Of a stretch of 64,000 nt of DNA, positions 54,769 to 62,913 are shown piece after piece. The DNA is from Linderina pennispora (taxonomy: Eukaryota; Kickxellomycota; Kickxellomycetes; Kickxellales; Kickxellaceae): contig NW_024468260.1 of NCBI RefSeq assembly GCF_002104995.1, forward strand, positions 372,001 through 436,000. Reading direction: 5' to 3'. Numbering within the stretch: the stretch's first letter is position 1; the number at the start of each line of letters is the position of its first letter. Under the pieces are notes generated by a model. The model ran no database searches. It saw only the letters and a program-made list of their open reading frames with translations, and was not told where the DNA came from. The translations under genes and the position numbers were made by a program.

Positions 54769-56043
54769 TTACTGGGAGCCAGCCTGGAGCTCGGCGAGAC
54801 GGCGGGCAACCTCAGCCAGGTAGGCGTCGGTGGTCACGTAGGTCTCGGGGCCGGCGCTGTTGCCGTGGATGGAGATGGCCAGGTCCTTGGTCATGATGCC
54901 GCCGCGGACGGACTCAATGCAGGCTGCCTCGAGGTTCTCGGCGAAGCGCTCGAGCTCGGGGGTGCCGTCGAGCTGGGCGCGGTGGATGAGGCCGCGCGAC
55001 CAGGCGTAGATGGAGGCGATCGGGTTGGTCGACGTGGCCTTGCCCTGCTGGTGCTGGCGGAAGTGGCGGGTCACGGTGCCGTGGGCGGCCTCGGACTCGT
55101 AGATGAACTCCCCAGGGGCCTCACCCTTGGCGACAAGCACCGAGGACATGAGGGCCAGCGAGCCGCAGCCCTGGGCGACCAGGTCGGAGATGATGTCGCC
55201 GAGCATGTTGCCGAGCGCCAGGATCAGACCGCCCTCCATCTTGACGAGCTGCGCGACCATGTCGTCGACCAGGCGGTGCTCGTACCAGATGCCAGCCTTC
55301 TCGAACTCGGCCTTGTACTCGGACTCGTACAGCGAAATGAAGATCTTGTCCCAGTAGGCGTCGTAGGTCGAAATGACAGTCGACTTGGTGCCGAGGTACA
55401 GCGGCAGCTTGCGGTCGAGCGCCATCTTGAAGCAGGCGTGGGCAAAGGCGGTGATGGACTCCTTGGTGTTGAACATGCCAAGGCCGACACCAGGGCCCTC
55501 GTAGTCGTACACGGTGCGGCGCAGCGACGGCTCCTGGGCGCCCTTGGGCGTGAACGTCACCTCGTACTTGCCGGGGCCGTCAACCTCAAAGTCAGTCGAC
55601 TTGTACTGGTCGCCGAAGGCGTGGCGCGCAATGATGATGGGCTTCTTCCACGCAGGGATGAGCCGCGGCACGTTGTCGATGAAGATGGGCTCGCGGAACA
55701 CGGTGCCGTTCAGCGCGTTGCGGATGGTGCCGTTGGGCGACTTCCACTTCTGCTTGAGGCCAAACTCGGCCACGCGGCCGTCGTCGGGCGTGATGGTCGC
55801 GCACTTGATGCCGACCTTGTACTTCTTGATGGCCTCGGCAGCGTCCAGCGTGACCTGGTCGTTGGTCTGGTCGCGGTACTCCATGCCCAGGTCGTAGTAC
55901 TTGATGTCGATGTCCAGGTACGGCAGGATGAGCTGGTCCTTGATCTTCTGCCAGATGATGCGGGTCATCTCATCACCGTCGAGGTCGACGACGGGGTTCT
56001 TGACCACAATCTTCTGGATGGGCGCGCTGGAGTCTGAGCTCAT
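54769..56043 (-). CDS. IDP1: NADP-dependent isocitrate dehydrogenase, cytosolic isoform
   Basis: Homodimeric oxidative decarboxylase producing 2-oxoglutarate and NADPH. Intact, 424 residues from ATG 56043 (MSSDSSAPIQKIVVKNPVV). Family features: DLDGDEMTRIIWQKIKDQ, ATITPDDGRVAEFGLKQKW, KSPNGTIRNALNGTVFREPI (isocitrate-binding Ser/Asn/Arg), the NADP-type HAFGDQYKSTDF, YDAYWDKIFISLYESEY, HRLVDDMVAQ and YESEAAHGTVTRHFRQHQQGK. The C-terminus (LQAGSQ) is not a PTS1. A second, mitochondrial first exon at 56910-56802 splices into codon 4 of this frame at 56033, replacing the cytosolic start; that form would be 457 residues. The 3' end faces the 3' end of MFS-4. Confidence 0.96.
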   Translation of the reverse strand: MSSDSSAPIQKIVVKNPVVDLDGDEMTRIIWQKIKDQLILPYLDIDIKYYDLGMEYRDQTNDQVTLDAAEAIKKYKVGIKCATITPDDGRVAEFGLKQKWKSPNGTIRNALNGTVFREPIFIDNVPRLIPAWKKPIIIARHAFGDQYKSTDFEVDGPGKYEVTFTPKGAQEPSLRRTVYDYEGPGVGLGMFNTKESITAFAHACFKMALDRKLPLYLGTKSTVISTYDAYWDKIFISLYESEYKAEFEKAGIWYEHRLVDDMVAQLVKMEGGLILALGNMLGDIISDLVAQGCGSLALMSSVLVAKGEAPGEFIYESEAAHGTVTRHFRQHQQGKATSTNPIASIYAWSRGLIHRAQLDGTPELERFAENLEAACIESVRGGIMTKDLAISIHGNSAGPETYVTTDAYLAEVARRLAELQAGSQ

Positions 56044-56133
56044 GGTGATGGAGGAGAATAAGAGTATTAGTGCAGGAAAAAAGTTGCTTTTCACAAAATG
56101 TATTCCGACCGATAGGACCCACCGCCAGCGCTT

Positions 56134-56142
56134 CCTTTTATA
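56134..56142 (-). promoter_or_regulatory. Internal TATA box for the cytosolic isocitrate dehydrogenase transcript
   Basis: TATAAAAGG on the minus strand, 91 bp upstream of ATG 56043 and inside the intron of the mitochondrial form. It supports a separate transcription start. Confidence 0.6.
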
Positions 56143-56801
56143 CCGGGAACCTCTGGCGAAGGAGTGACTGCTATACATGCCGCTGCGGGATTGGGGCCAG
56201 CTCCCAGCAACAAACCACAAAGACACGCACGATGCATCTTTATTTGGCGCGGCGCCGGCACGAAAAGGCCATGAAAACTTTCCGAGATTTACCGGTCTCT
56301 CTTGCTCCTCAGCCAGGCTCCGGCATTTGAAAAGGGAGAGGAATATTCTCCGCTGGGCGAGCCATTAGCGCATGGTCAAAGTAGCCTCGAAGCTACTTGC
56401 CCGCTTTGGGCTGGCCGGGATAAATAAGGCAAGGCGATGGGCGCCAAATGCGGAGCTTGCTCACAGGGATGTGCCCAGTGAAGATAAGCGGACCAAAGCA
56501 GCGTGGGCGCAGACCATCGGCCAGCCGAGCACTGCTGGTCTCTTCCCCAGTGGGAACAGGAGGAAAATATGCGTTGCTCTTCGCTCCCACGAAGCCCATC
56601 TCTCCGAGGGCAGATACGGGATGATGGGAAAAAGTGTGCCGTCACGCGTGCATGGAGCCAGTGGAGCCTTTCTGCCCTGTGCATACAGAAGCAGCCAGAC
56701 CTGCCCAAGGCACGTTTCGCCGCTGGCACATGCTCGTGCTTATCTTCTCATCGATAGGGTTGATCCGCGTTAGATAGCATGGTTTAGGGGGTGGTACTTA
56801 C

Positions 56802-56910
56802 AGTAACGCATCGCAGGCAGAGCGGCGGCCCTGGCACCGAAGCGCGCCGAGGCAGCGAATCCCTGGCTGGCGACTGGAGAGCGAGCAATGCGACCGATAG
56901 CAGCGAACAT
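56802..56910 (-). CDS. IDP1: Alternative first exon: mitochondrial presequence of the isocitrate dehydrogenase
   Basis: ATG 56910 opens a 36-codon peptide that is Ala/Arg/Ser-rich with no acidic residue (MFAAIGRIARSPVASQGF, then AASARFGARAAALPAMRY), a classic matrix-targeting presequence. It ends at a consensus donor (T then GTAAGTACC). The acceptor CTCAG just inside the IDH frame gives an exact phase-1 join at 56033 and the junction AMRYYSSAPIQK, like mature mitochondrial IDH. The joined length is a whole number of codons. The 768 nt intron holds the promoter of the short form. Confidence 0.85.
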
Positions 56911-57712
56911 GTCTAGGAAAACATACAGGTTTAGCAGAAAGGCAGGGGTGGGGGCTAGACGGCAAAATTATGATCGGGCAAGCGTGCGCCACGAGAGGCT
57001 GTACACCGCCGCTCGCAGCAAATCGGCCTTCCAGCCACCGGTTTCGTCACCCGTTCTGTTGGGAAGCAGGCGCGTGCTGGTTCAGCGCTCTGCGGCGACG
57101 CGGGGGCGAAGGCGTGAGAAGAGCGCGAATTATTCCATTACCTTATTTTCAGAGTAATATCCTGTAGCAACTCGCCGTTTATTTTGAAGCGCTACTTTAT
57201 TTCCGTAGTAGGGTGAAAAATTCAGGGGGAGGAGCAAGTAATAGAGGCAAGAGGCCTGGTCCCTCCCTGCTTCGGCAACTTGCCAGCGTATGGTGGTCCC
57301 ATTGTCAGGACGTGGTGCGAGATCAAGGAGTTTATTAGTCACCATGCCAGACGGATCAACCAAAGCGAGCTTGGCTCTTATTATCGTAAGGTTCCTGTTA
57401 ATATCCGAAGCAGCCTGCTGCTATCTTGGTGGTGCCAGAAAAGTCTAGAGGTGTAGCTTTGCTGCTTTACGCAGCCCGCACTGCGTACCAAAAACCTGCA
57501 GCACCATCGCGAATTGGTGCTCGGTCTGGCGTGCTTGCACAAAAAGAGACCATTTGTGCTGATGATGAGGTCACTGCCTCCTAAAGCACTCGCTGTGGAG
57601 CCACTGCTGTGGAGCCATTGATATAGGGACGGGGCTGGTCCATAAAGCAAAAAGGCGTGGGCAGCTCAGCAGTGTCTGTCATACACTCCTTCTCTATTGT
57701 GCCTTATTAGCT
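56911..57712. other. Divergent promoter region, isocitrate dehydrogenase / homocysteine methyltransferase
   Basis: About 800 bp between divergent genes. No supported coding sequence. A short direct repeat of GTGGAGCCA(C/T)TG lies at about 57594-57618. Confidence 0.4.
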
Positions 57713-58678
57713 ATGGCTAGCCTACCTGACCGCACTGTGCTTTTAGACGGCGGCTTCGGCATGCTGCTCGCCGACGAACACCCGGAGCTCGAAATGGCCG
57801 ACGGCCTGTGGGGCTCCGGCCTCGCTGCACGCTCGCCACAGGTAATCAAAGACATTCACCGCCAGTACCTCGACGCCGGCGCCGACATCATCACCACAGC
57901 CACCTACCAGGGGTTCGAAGACGGATATAGGACCGCCGGTCTAGCAGAGACGTCTGCCGATGTGGCCAGGGTGTTTGCCGACACCATAGTGCTGGCAGTC
58001 GAGGCGCGCGACGAGTATGCACAGGCGCATGGGAGACAGGCAATGGTGGCAGTGTCGCTGGGCTCGATTGGCGCGACGCTGGGCGATTTGAGCGAGTACA
58101 CGGGCGACTTTACCAAACGCATTAGTGCCGATGCAATCGAGGCGTTTCATTCACGGAGGTTTGAGCAGATTGCACTGGCCCTTGGAACCGACAGGCTAAA
58201 GGGGAAGGCCGAGTTTATTGCAGTGGAGACCATCCCGTCGCTAATCGAGGCCCGCGCTATCGTCTCTGCACTCGACCGCATAAACGCGTCCGGGCCACGG
58301 CTGCCACCTGCCTGGGTTTCCTTCTGTGGCAGCAAGCCCGACTGCATTGGCTCTGGCGAGACCATCGAGGAGGCTGTCAGGGTGGTGGATGGCTCGCCTA
58401 GCGTTTTTGCGGTCGGCGCAAACTGCATCCCCATGGAGGTCGCTACCAAGCTCGTAGCTCGCATGAAGACCGTGACGAACAAGCCGATCCTGTGCTATCC
58501 GAACGGTCAGATCTGGGACGGCTCGCCCGCTTACAGCGAGCCCGCGCACAAGCATCTACCAGAAAGCTTTGCAGCCGAGGCGAAGAAGTGGGCCCAGGCA
58601 GGGGCAAGAATCATCGGCGGATGCTGCAAGACTACACCAAAACACATTTGTGGACTGGAAAGGGCCTTTGGCATTTAA
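57713..58678 (+). CDS. Homocysteine S-methyltransferase
   Basis: Zinc-dependent, single-domain enzyme that methylates homocysteine to methionine using S-methylmethionine or S-adenosylmethionine (Mht1/Sam4 type). Intact, 321 residues, as expected. N-terminal LLDGGFGMLLAD, SGLAARSPQVIKDIHRQYLDAG, TATYQGF, GSIGATLGD and AVETIPSLIEA. Zinc ligands: Cys in VGANCIP and the Cys pair in IIGGCCKTTP. Also NKPILCYPNGQIWDG. ATG 57713 is the first in frame. It probably recycles methionine and controls the SAM ratio. There is no obvious functional link to its neighbours. Confidence 0.94.
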   Translation: MASLPDRTVLLDGGFGMLLADEHPELEMADGLWGSGLAARSPQVIKDIHRQYLDAGADIITTATYQGFEDGYRTAGLAETSADVARVFADTIVLAVEARDEYAQAHGRQAMVAVSLGSIGATLGDLSEYTGDFTKRISADAIEAFHSRRFEQIALALGTDRLKGKAEFIAVETIPSLIEARAIVSALDRINASGPRLPPAWVSFCGSKPDCIGSGETIEEAVRVVDGSPSVFAVGANCIPMEVATKLVARMKTVTNKPILCYPNGQIWDGSPAYSEPAHKHLPESFAAEAKKWAQAGARIIGGCCKTTPKHICGLERAFGI

Positions 58679-58865
58679 TGCATGACGCGGTATGTGGGGG
58701 GAGGGAAATGCCAATATCGTGTGTGGGGGAAATATGACACATGGCATAAATGCGGCGCGCTCATGTGTTTGCGCAGGATGCGGGGGGTTTTTATTGAAGG
58801 CAGCGCATGCTGGTGTTTGGACAAGGTTTTAAGCTACATTGCATGTGGAGGAATAAGGCGACACT

Positions 58866-58872
58866 TATAAAG
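58866..58872 (+). promoter_or_regulatory. TATA box of the His-rich protein gene
   Basis: TATAAAG. It lies only 16 bp before an upstream in-frame ATG (58888) but about 67 bp before ATG 58939, which decides for the latter as start. Confidence 0.5.
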
Positions 58873-58938
58873 CTCCTATAAGCGCAAATGAAATATTGCC
58901 AGTTTGCTTCTCTTCCATCAGTTGAACTATTATATACT

Positions 58939-59729
58939 ATGCCGCCTGTGGACATCTTGCGCGAATACTACGCCGCCGGCCTGGCAGTTGATGGCATTGT
59001 CCAGGTTCCGCAGCTCATTGACATACATGTCAAGAAGCTCACCGCGACTGGACCAAAGGGAAAGAAGGGGCAGGTAAAGATCACTGCCATCACTATCCGC
59101 GAGAGCCACACGGATCTGGTTCCCATGCCCGCTCCTCACGGCCACAGAGCCCACGGTCACCACCACCACCATGGACACCACCATGGACACCAGAAAGCCC
59201 ATCACCATGCCCACAACAAGGTGCATCACCACAAGCATCACGAGCGCGTCGACCATCGCCAGCACACTAGGCCGATGATGACCGGTGGAGTTCCCAGCCG
59301 TCCCTGCACCCACCACCACATGCACCACGAGCACCACCATCACCATCACAGTCACAGCCATCACAACCATACGCTTCCGGTCCACCACGGGGACCACCAA
59401 GCGCCAGTTCCAGAGAAGCCCAATACTATGGCCGAGTACGCGCGGTTCGAGGTGCTCTGCCTGATTGCATCCTTGGCGCTCAGCATGGTTCTGCTGTACC
59501 TCGGATACAGGATCGGCGACCGCATCTGCAACTACGAGAATGCGCGCTCGCACCACGGCCGTGGCCACAGGCACGCGCGCATCCACCGCGAAGTAATCTG
59601 GTCATCGGCTGATGAGAAGCAGGGCTGCTGGAGAACGAGCAGGCCAGCGGCGATAGTGATGAAGAGGAGGCGGTCGAGAGCCAGCCGGCGCCGATAGCCG
59701 CACCCCAAGTGGCAAGGACACGCAAGTAA
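58939..59729 (+). CDS. His-rich single-pass membrane protein, possible metal binder
   Basis: Not recognised as a known family. The N-terminal 60 residues form a soluble-looking segment (MPPVDILREYYAAGLAVDG, then VQVPQLIDIHVKKL). Residues of about 75-155 hold roughly 40 histidines in runs such as HGHHHHHGHHHGH and HHEHHHHHHSHSHHNH, a classic zinc/nickel/copper-binding composition. One membrane span (FEVLCLIASLALSMVLLYLG, about 168-188) is followed by a basic stretch and, after a frame change near 59623 (one missing base or two extra), an acidic tail (NEQASGDSDEEEAVES) ending at 59729. There is no signal peptide, so orientation is unknown. It lacks the multiple helices of ZIP or CDF transporters. 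It converges on the glutathionyl-hydroquinone reductase gene, 46 bp away. Confidence 0.75.
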
Positions 59730-59775
59730 AGGATTGTTGAAAAGTTGTTTAATGAAAAGAGCAGTTTCTCATTTG

Positions 59776-60860
59776 CTAGTACGGCTTGGCCGAGGGCTTG
59801 ACAACCGGCGATGCCAGATCGGGGCCGTTGCTGAGGGGCACGACCTGGGTCGGGTTGATCTGGGTGTGGCTCATGTAGTAGTGGCGCTTGATGTGCTCCA
59901 TGTTGACAGTCTCCTTTGACGCCCGGCAGCTGGTAAACCATGCGGGTCCAGCGCAGGATGTTCGGATACCCAGGTCTCGATCTGCTTCAGGTTGGTCTTG
60001 AAGTGGCCGTGGTAGACAGGGTCGAACCGCAGGATGGTCGTGAACAGCCTGATATCCGCCTCGGTCAGCCTGCCGCCCACCAGGAACTCGTTCTTGGCCA
60101 GGATATCCTCGACGCGGTCCAGCGATGCAAACAGCGCCCTGCAGTGCTTCTCATAGACATCCTGCTGGGTGGCGAACCCGGACTTGTAGACACCGTTATT
60201 GATCGTATCGTACACCCACTCGTTGGTGGCATCGATCTCGGCGCGCAGCTCATCCGGATAAAAGTCCACGCCGCGGTACTGCGGCTCCACGAACTCGTCA
60301 AAGGCCGAGTTGAACATGCGGATGATCTCGGAGCTCTCGTTGCTCACAATGGTCTGGTTCTTCTTGTCCCACAGCACAGGCACCGTGAACCGCGCCGTAT
60401 ACTCGGGGTTGGCCTTCAGATACAGTTCGCGCATGTTCTTGGCGCCATTCACATCGTCCAGGGTGGCTCCAGGGCACTCGTCGGGCGACGCAAAGTGCCA
60501 GCTCTCGGGCGTCAGCAGATAATGCACCACTGACACCCCGATGATGTCCTGCAGGCCCTTCAGGTTGCGCACCAAGAGCGTGCGGTGCGCCCACGGGCAC
60601 GCATAGCTGACGTACAGATGGTAGCGGTGGGGCTCGGCTGCAAACTCGGCCTCCGGGTCCGCAGAGACAAAGCTGCGGAAGCTCGACACTTGCCGCCGGA
60701 ACTCGCCGTCCTTTTGCGCCCACTTGAAGTGCTTGTCGCTGGTGTTCATGGCTGCTGAGGTGTGGATGGTGCGGGGTCTGAGTAAGCTTGGTGTGTGTCT
60801 GCCGAGGCAAAGTGCTGTTGGTCTGAAGAGTGTTGAAATTCGAAGTGGTGTGGAAAACAT
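59776..60860 (-). CDS. S-glutathionyl-hydroquinone reductase (GST omega/Xi class), two frameshifts
   Basis: Reduces glutathionyl-hydroquinones with glutathione, giving a disulfide and free hydroquinone (Ecm4/Gto type). The catalytic Cys lies in SYACPWAHRTLLVRNLKG. Substrate-site residues include the C-terminal YYMSHTQINP tyrosines, reached only after frame repair. Also VPVLWDKKNQTIVSNESSE and LVGGRLTEADIRLFTTI. The ATG at 60860 gives a mitochondrial-type presequence (MFSTPLRISTLFRPTALCLG, arginine-rich), and a second ATG at 60749 starts the mature-like protein (MNTSDKHFKW), so dual targeting is possible. Extra bases near 59970 and 59923 break the frame; the repaired tail is ETVNMEHIKRHYYMSH, ending at 59776. 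Corrected length is 360. Confidence 0.92.
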
Positions 60861-61608
60861 CGCTAGGACTGGGGGAGAGGGCAGCGGCCTGCGCCTGCCC
60901 TTTTATTGGTGACGTGTATTAGTCAGTTGGCCTGCCAGCATATTTGCCTGGCTGATTAATACACCTGGGCTCCAGGCCCTGTGTACCAAACGGGCAATGC
61001 CACCGCAAGAGATTTCCCAGAGGTGAAACGTAAGCAAGGACTGAGCCTGCCTGTCTACACTGTGCCTGCGACTTGACTTCAGTGACAAATCGGCATGGCA
61101 GAAACAGGAAGTGGCAGCAAGGCCTGCTACGACCTGACGGCTAGCAGTAGCACCGGGCCAAGAAATCCCTGGCTGACCTTGGGCTATCAACCCACAGGTA
61201 CCGATTAGTCAGAAAAAAAAACACGCGGCAGCCCCATAATTCATTACCTCAGGCAGCGATCGGCGGTACAGTACAAAAAGAAATCGTTGAGCCGGATCCA
61301 GATGTGAGGAAATTTGTCCGGTTTCTTACTTCGGTAAGAGTACCATTAACGAAGCTTTATAGTCTCTTTCGCCTTTTTCCCGATGGATGATGGAGGATTC
61401 CCGCTTCGGATATGATATCCCAGTGTGGAATTTAGAACTGGCTTTCGCTAATGTGGGTCCTCGGACCTGCACATGGGCGGCTGGTGTCAGAAGCCACATA
61501 CACTTACCCCTAACCACTAGATGACAATTGAAGAGAATATATGCAGCGAAGGGCGCTGGCGGCTCAAAAGGAGCAGCATCCATCCCCTTCTACATACTTT
61601 CTAACCTA
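60861..61608. other. Divergent intergenic region, glutathionyl-hydroquinone reductase / TatD
   Basis: About 750 bp with no supported gene. It contains a poly-A run near 61212. An AATAAAAG box on the minus strand around 60897-60904 lies about 40 bp before the reductase ATG. Confidence 0.4.
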
Positions 61609-62391
61609 ATGGCATACGTATACGACGTGCATTGCCATATCCAGCAGAGCCCGGAGTCATTTGATGTGCTGGACAGCAGCGCACCCGGCGTGCTATACTG
61701 CCCTCAGGGGACAAATTACATGGACTGGGCCAGCGTAGCCGAGCTGAAGGACCGGTTCCCCGACAAGATAGTCCCGGCGTTCGGACTCCACCCCTGGTTC
61801 ATTGAGCAGGTCGTGTCTGGCGAGATCCCTGGCTCCTGGGCCACCGAGCTGAAGGACCTAATTACCAGGCACAACGGCACGCTGGGCGAGTGCGGACTGG
61901 ACAAGGCCGCCCGCAACCCAGCTACCAACAAGCAGTACCCGTTTGAGCCGCAGCTGGCCTTGCTCAAGCAGCAGCTCACGCTCGCACATGAGCTGGATGT
62001 GCCTGCATCCTTGCACTGCGTGAAGGCATACCCCGAGCTATACAGCATCATCAAATCGGGCACTCAGGCGTTGCCGCCGCGCATCATGCTCCACTCGTAC
62101 TCGGGGTCGCCCGATATGCTGTCGCAGATGTTCTTCAAAGACGAGCTTGCCCAGCGCATGTACGTGAGCTTCTCAGCTGCAATCAACGGCCGCAATCTGG
62201 ACAAGACGCGGGCGTGCATTAAGGCAGTGCCTCTGGACAAGCTGCTTGTCGAGTCAGACCTGGATGACGCGAGGCACACGGTAGAGGCATTGGACACTGT
62301 CATCTGCCTGGTTGCTGACACCCATGGGATGTCGGTGGCCGACACGAAGGTCATGCTGGCGAGGAACTCGCAGGCCTTTTTGGGCAAGTGA
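61609..62391 (+). CDS. TatD-family metal-dependent hydrolase (Cut9-interacting protein Scn1-like)
   Basis: TIM-barrel metallohydrolase of the TatD DNase superfamily, closest in outline to fission yeast Scn1. Intact, 260 residues. Metal ligands: HxH in YDVHCHIQQ, Glu in LGECGLDKA, His in ASLHCVKA, His in RIMLHSYSGSP, and Asp in LVESDLDDARH. Also AFGLHPWFIEQ. The start is ATG 61609 (MAYVYDVHCH); the frame extends upstream only from a TTG. The family includes DNases and editing deacylases; the exact substrate cannot be called. Confidence 0.9.
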   Translation: MAYVYDVHCHIQQSPESFDVLDSSAPGVLYCPQGTNYMDWASVAELKDRFPDKIVPAFGLHPWFIEQVVSGEIPGSWATELKDLITRHNGTLGECGLDKAARNPATNKQYPFEPQLALLKQQLTLAHELDVPASLHCVKAYPELYSIIKSGTQALPPRIMLHSYSGSPDMLSQMFFKDELAQRMYVSFSAAINGRNLDKTRACIKAVPLDKLLVESDLDDARHTVEALDTVICLVADTHGMSVADTKVMLARNSQAFLGK

Positions 62392-62913
62392 GGAAAATAC
62401 TGACCGGCACATTTGGTGAGAGCGGATTAGCGTCTCTATTCTTAGTGCGCTATTTTTACATGTATAAAGCATTGTTTTCCGCCCGCCCCCATCACACATG
62501 CAAAAGAGAAATAATGCTGGCTCGGCGAAGAGATAGAGATAAAGTGGCCGAAAATAGCCCTGGCAAAATGTGCCTCCCTCCCCACATGCACCGGTGATAC
62601 TGCGGGTGCCGCGACACTGTGGACATACGAGCGTGTCAGGCAGATGGCGCGAATACCGTGTTTGTGATGGAAAATGTAAAGTCTTGCGTTATGAACGCGG
62701 CTGGATTTACATACCCAACGATGCCCACCAGCGATTGTCAACGTTGAGAGAGCTGGGCTGATTTTATGCAGGCTGAGACTCGCCATATATAGTGCGGGTT
62801 GGGAAGGTCGCTTGCCTTGCCGCCCTCCTCCCCTTCCTAGCCCAGCCTTCCCTGGGTGATTTTGTTCTTCAACTATCAATACCTTGTTCTAATTTCCATA
62901 TTGCCCTGAGAGA
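62392..62913. other. Intergenic between TatD and the LRR-like gene
   Basis: About 520 bp without a gene. CATATATAG near 62783-62791 may be the TATA box of the next gene, about 125 bp upstream of its ATG. Confidence 0.4.

Noticed and set aside
54763-56037. A 424-codon plus-strand frame opposite isocitrate dehydrogenase
   Set aside because: It is the mirror image of a GC-rich coding sequence; its Gly/Val/Leu/Ala/Asp-rich peptide is typical of an antisense shadow.
58930-59586. Val/Met-rich minus-strand frame over the His-rich gene
   Set aside because: It arises from reverse reading of CAC/CAT codons and has no independent support.
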